A DNA stretch of 64,000 bases from Tetracentron sinense. Taxonomy: Eukaryota > Streptophyta > Magnoliopsida > Trochodendrales > Trochodendraceae. Below are positions 63,719 through 64,000 of this stretch, piece after piece; the first letter of the stretch is position 1; every line of letters starts with the position of its first letter. The position numbers and the translations under genes were made by a program. The stretch lies in assembly GCA_015143295.1 (NCBI GenBank), contig CM026551.1:11242499-11306498 (forward strand), written 5' to 3'. Under the pieces are notes generated by a model. That model was not told the origin of the DNA, made no database searches, and saw nothing but the letters and a program-made list of their open reading frames with translations.

Positions 63719-64000
63719 GTACAACTCCTCTCCCTCTATCTATCTCTTAAATATCTGTATTTAATGCATGTTAATGCATTTTGTAATAACAATGAGTTTA
63801 TATTTAGCCATCTATTGTGTGGGTTCTTGTGCTTTCCATTGCTTCGAACTCATTGAGATGTTTATAGCTAAATAATTTCCATTCAAGATGTTGTAGTGAT
63901 TTAAATTTTAAAATAAAGTAATCTTTTAATTATAAGCTAAAATTCGGTTCTAGTTAAAGAATATAAGCATCCGATAATTTAGTTTATGCATGGTTGATGC
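63719..64000 (+). other. 3' flank of GST copy 2
   Basis: CTCCCTCTATCTATCTCTTAAATATC and TTAATGCATGTTAATGCAT match the flank of copy 1. The rest is AT-rich and unremarkable to the end of the window. Confidence 0.5.

Noticed and set aside
1-64000. tRNA, rRNA, CRISPR arrays or bacterial-type operons
   Set aside because: None seen; spliced plant genes and plant transposons make a nuclear plant origin clear.

Overview
This is nuclear DNA of a flowering plant, probably a eudicot. The support is: plant-type spliced genes (tau-class glutathione S-transferases, a GLTSCR1/BRIP-type chromatin gene, remnants of a TRAPPC6/Trs33 gene and of a Ve1/Cf-like receptor gene), U2-type introns in AT-rich DNA, and a dense layer of plant transposable elements of nearly every class. 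No tRNA, rRNA, CRISPR or bacterial-type feature was found.

Layout. 0-13 kb is gene-poor and repeat-rich: foldback elements, decayed LINEs, tandem duplications, and the first exons of a conserved plant membrane/coiled-coil protein on the minus strand (6907-7276). 13-22 kb holds a SINE, a dimeric Mutator-type MITE with a shared 10-bp target duplication (15167-15520), a TRAPPC6 pseudogene (15779-16190), a Tourist-like element with a foreign core (16220-16937), a small intact two-helix membrane protein gene (18936-19316, minus), another Tourist MITE and a broken receptor-like protein gene.

23-46.7 kb is one gene. A BRIP1/2-like SWI/SNF subunit (352 aa) has exon 1 at 23135-23547 and exon 2 at 46034-46679. 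Its single 22.5-kb intron is built largely from transposons: a gag-only LTR element (24254-25881), an old LINE carrying an hAT-type MITE and a younger truncated LINE, and a 14.1-kb Tat-like Ty3 retrotransposon (30329-44456, minus strand, 5-bp target duplication ATGTG). That retrotransposon also carries, on its antisense strand, a three-exon plant mobile domain (PMD) gene of about 1,195 codons. This gene converges on pol, with 77 bp between the two stop codons. It is the most unusual object in the window.

46.7-64 kb carries two tandemly duplicated tau GST genes (224 and 226 aa). Both look intact, and each has one large intron at the same place. The duplication includes promoters and introns, and each copy later received different transposon insertions at nearly the same spot upstream of its TATA box. 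Several dispersed foldback families recur across the window.

All calls come from reading the sequence by eye and from remembered family features. No alignment or database search was run. Splice sites and element edges are inferred from motifs and target-site duplications.
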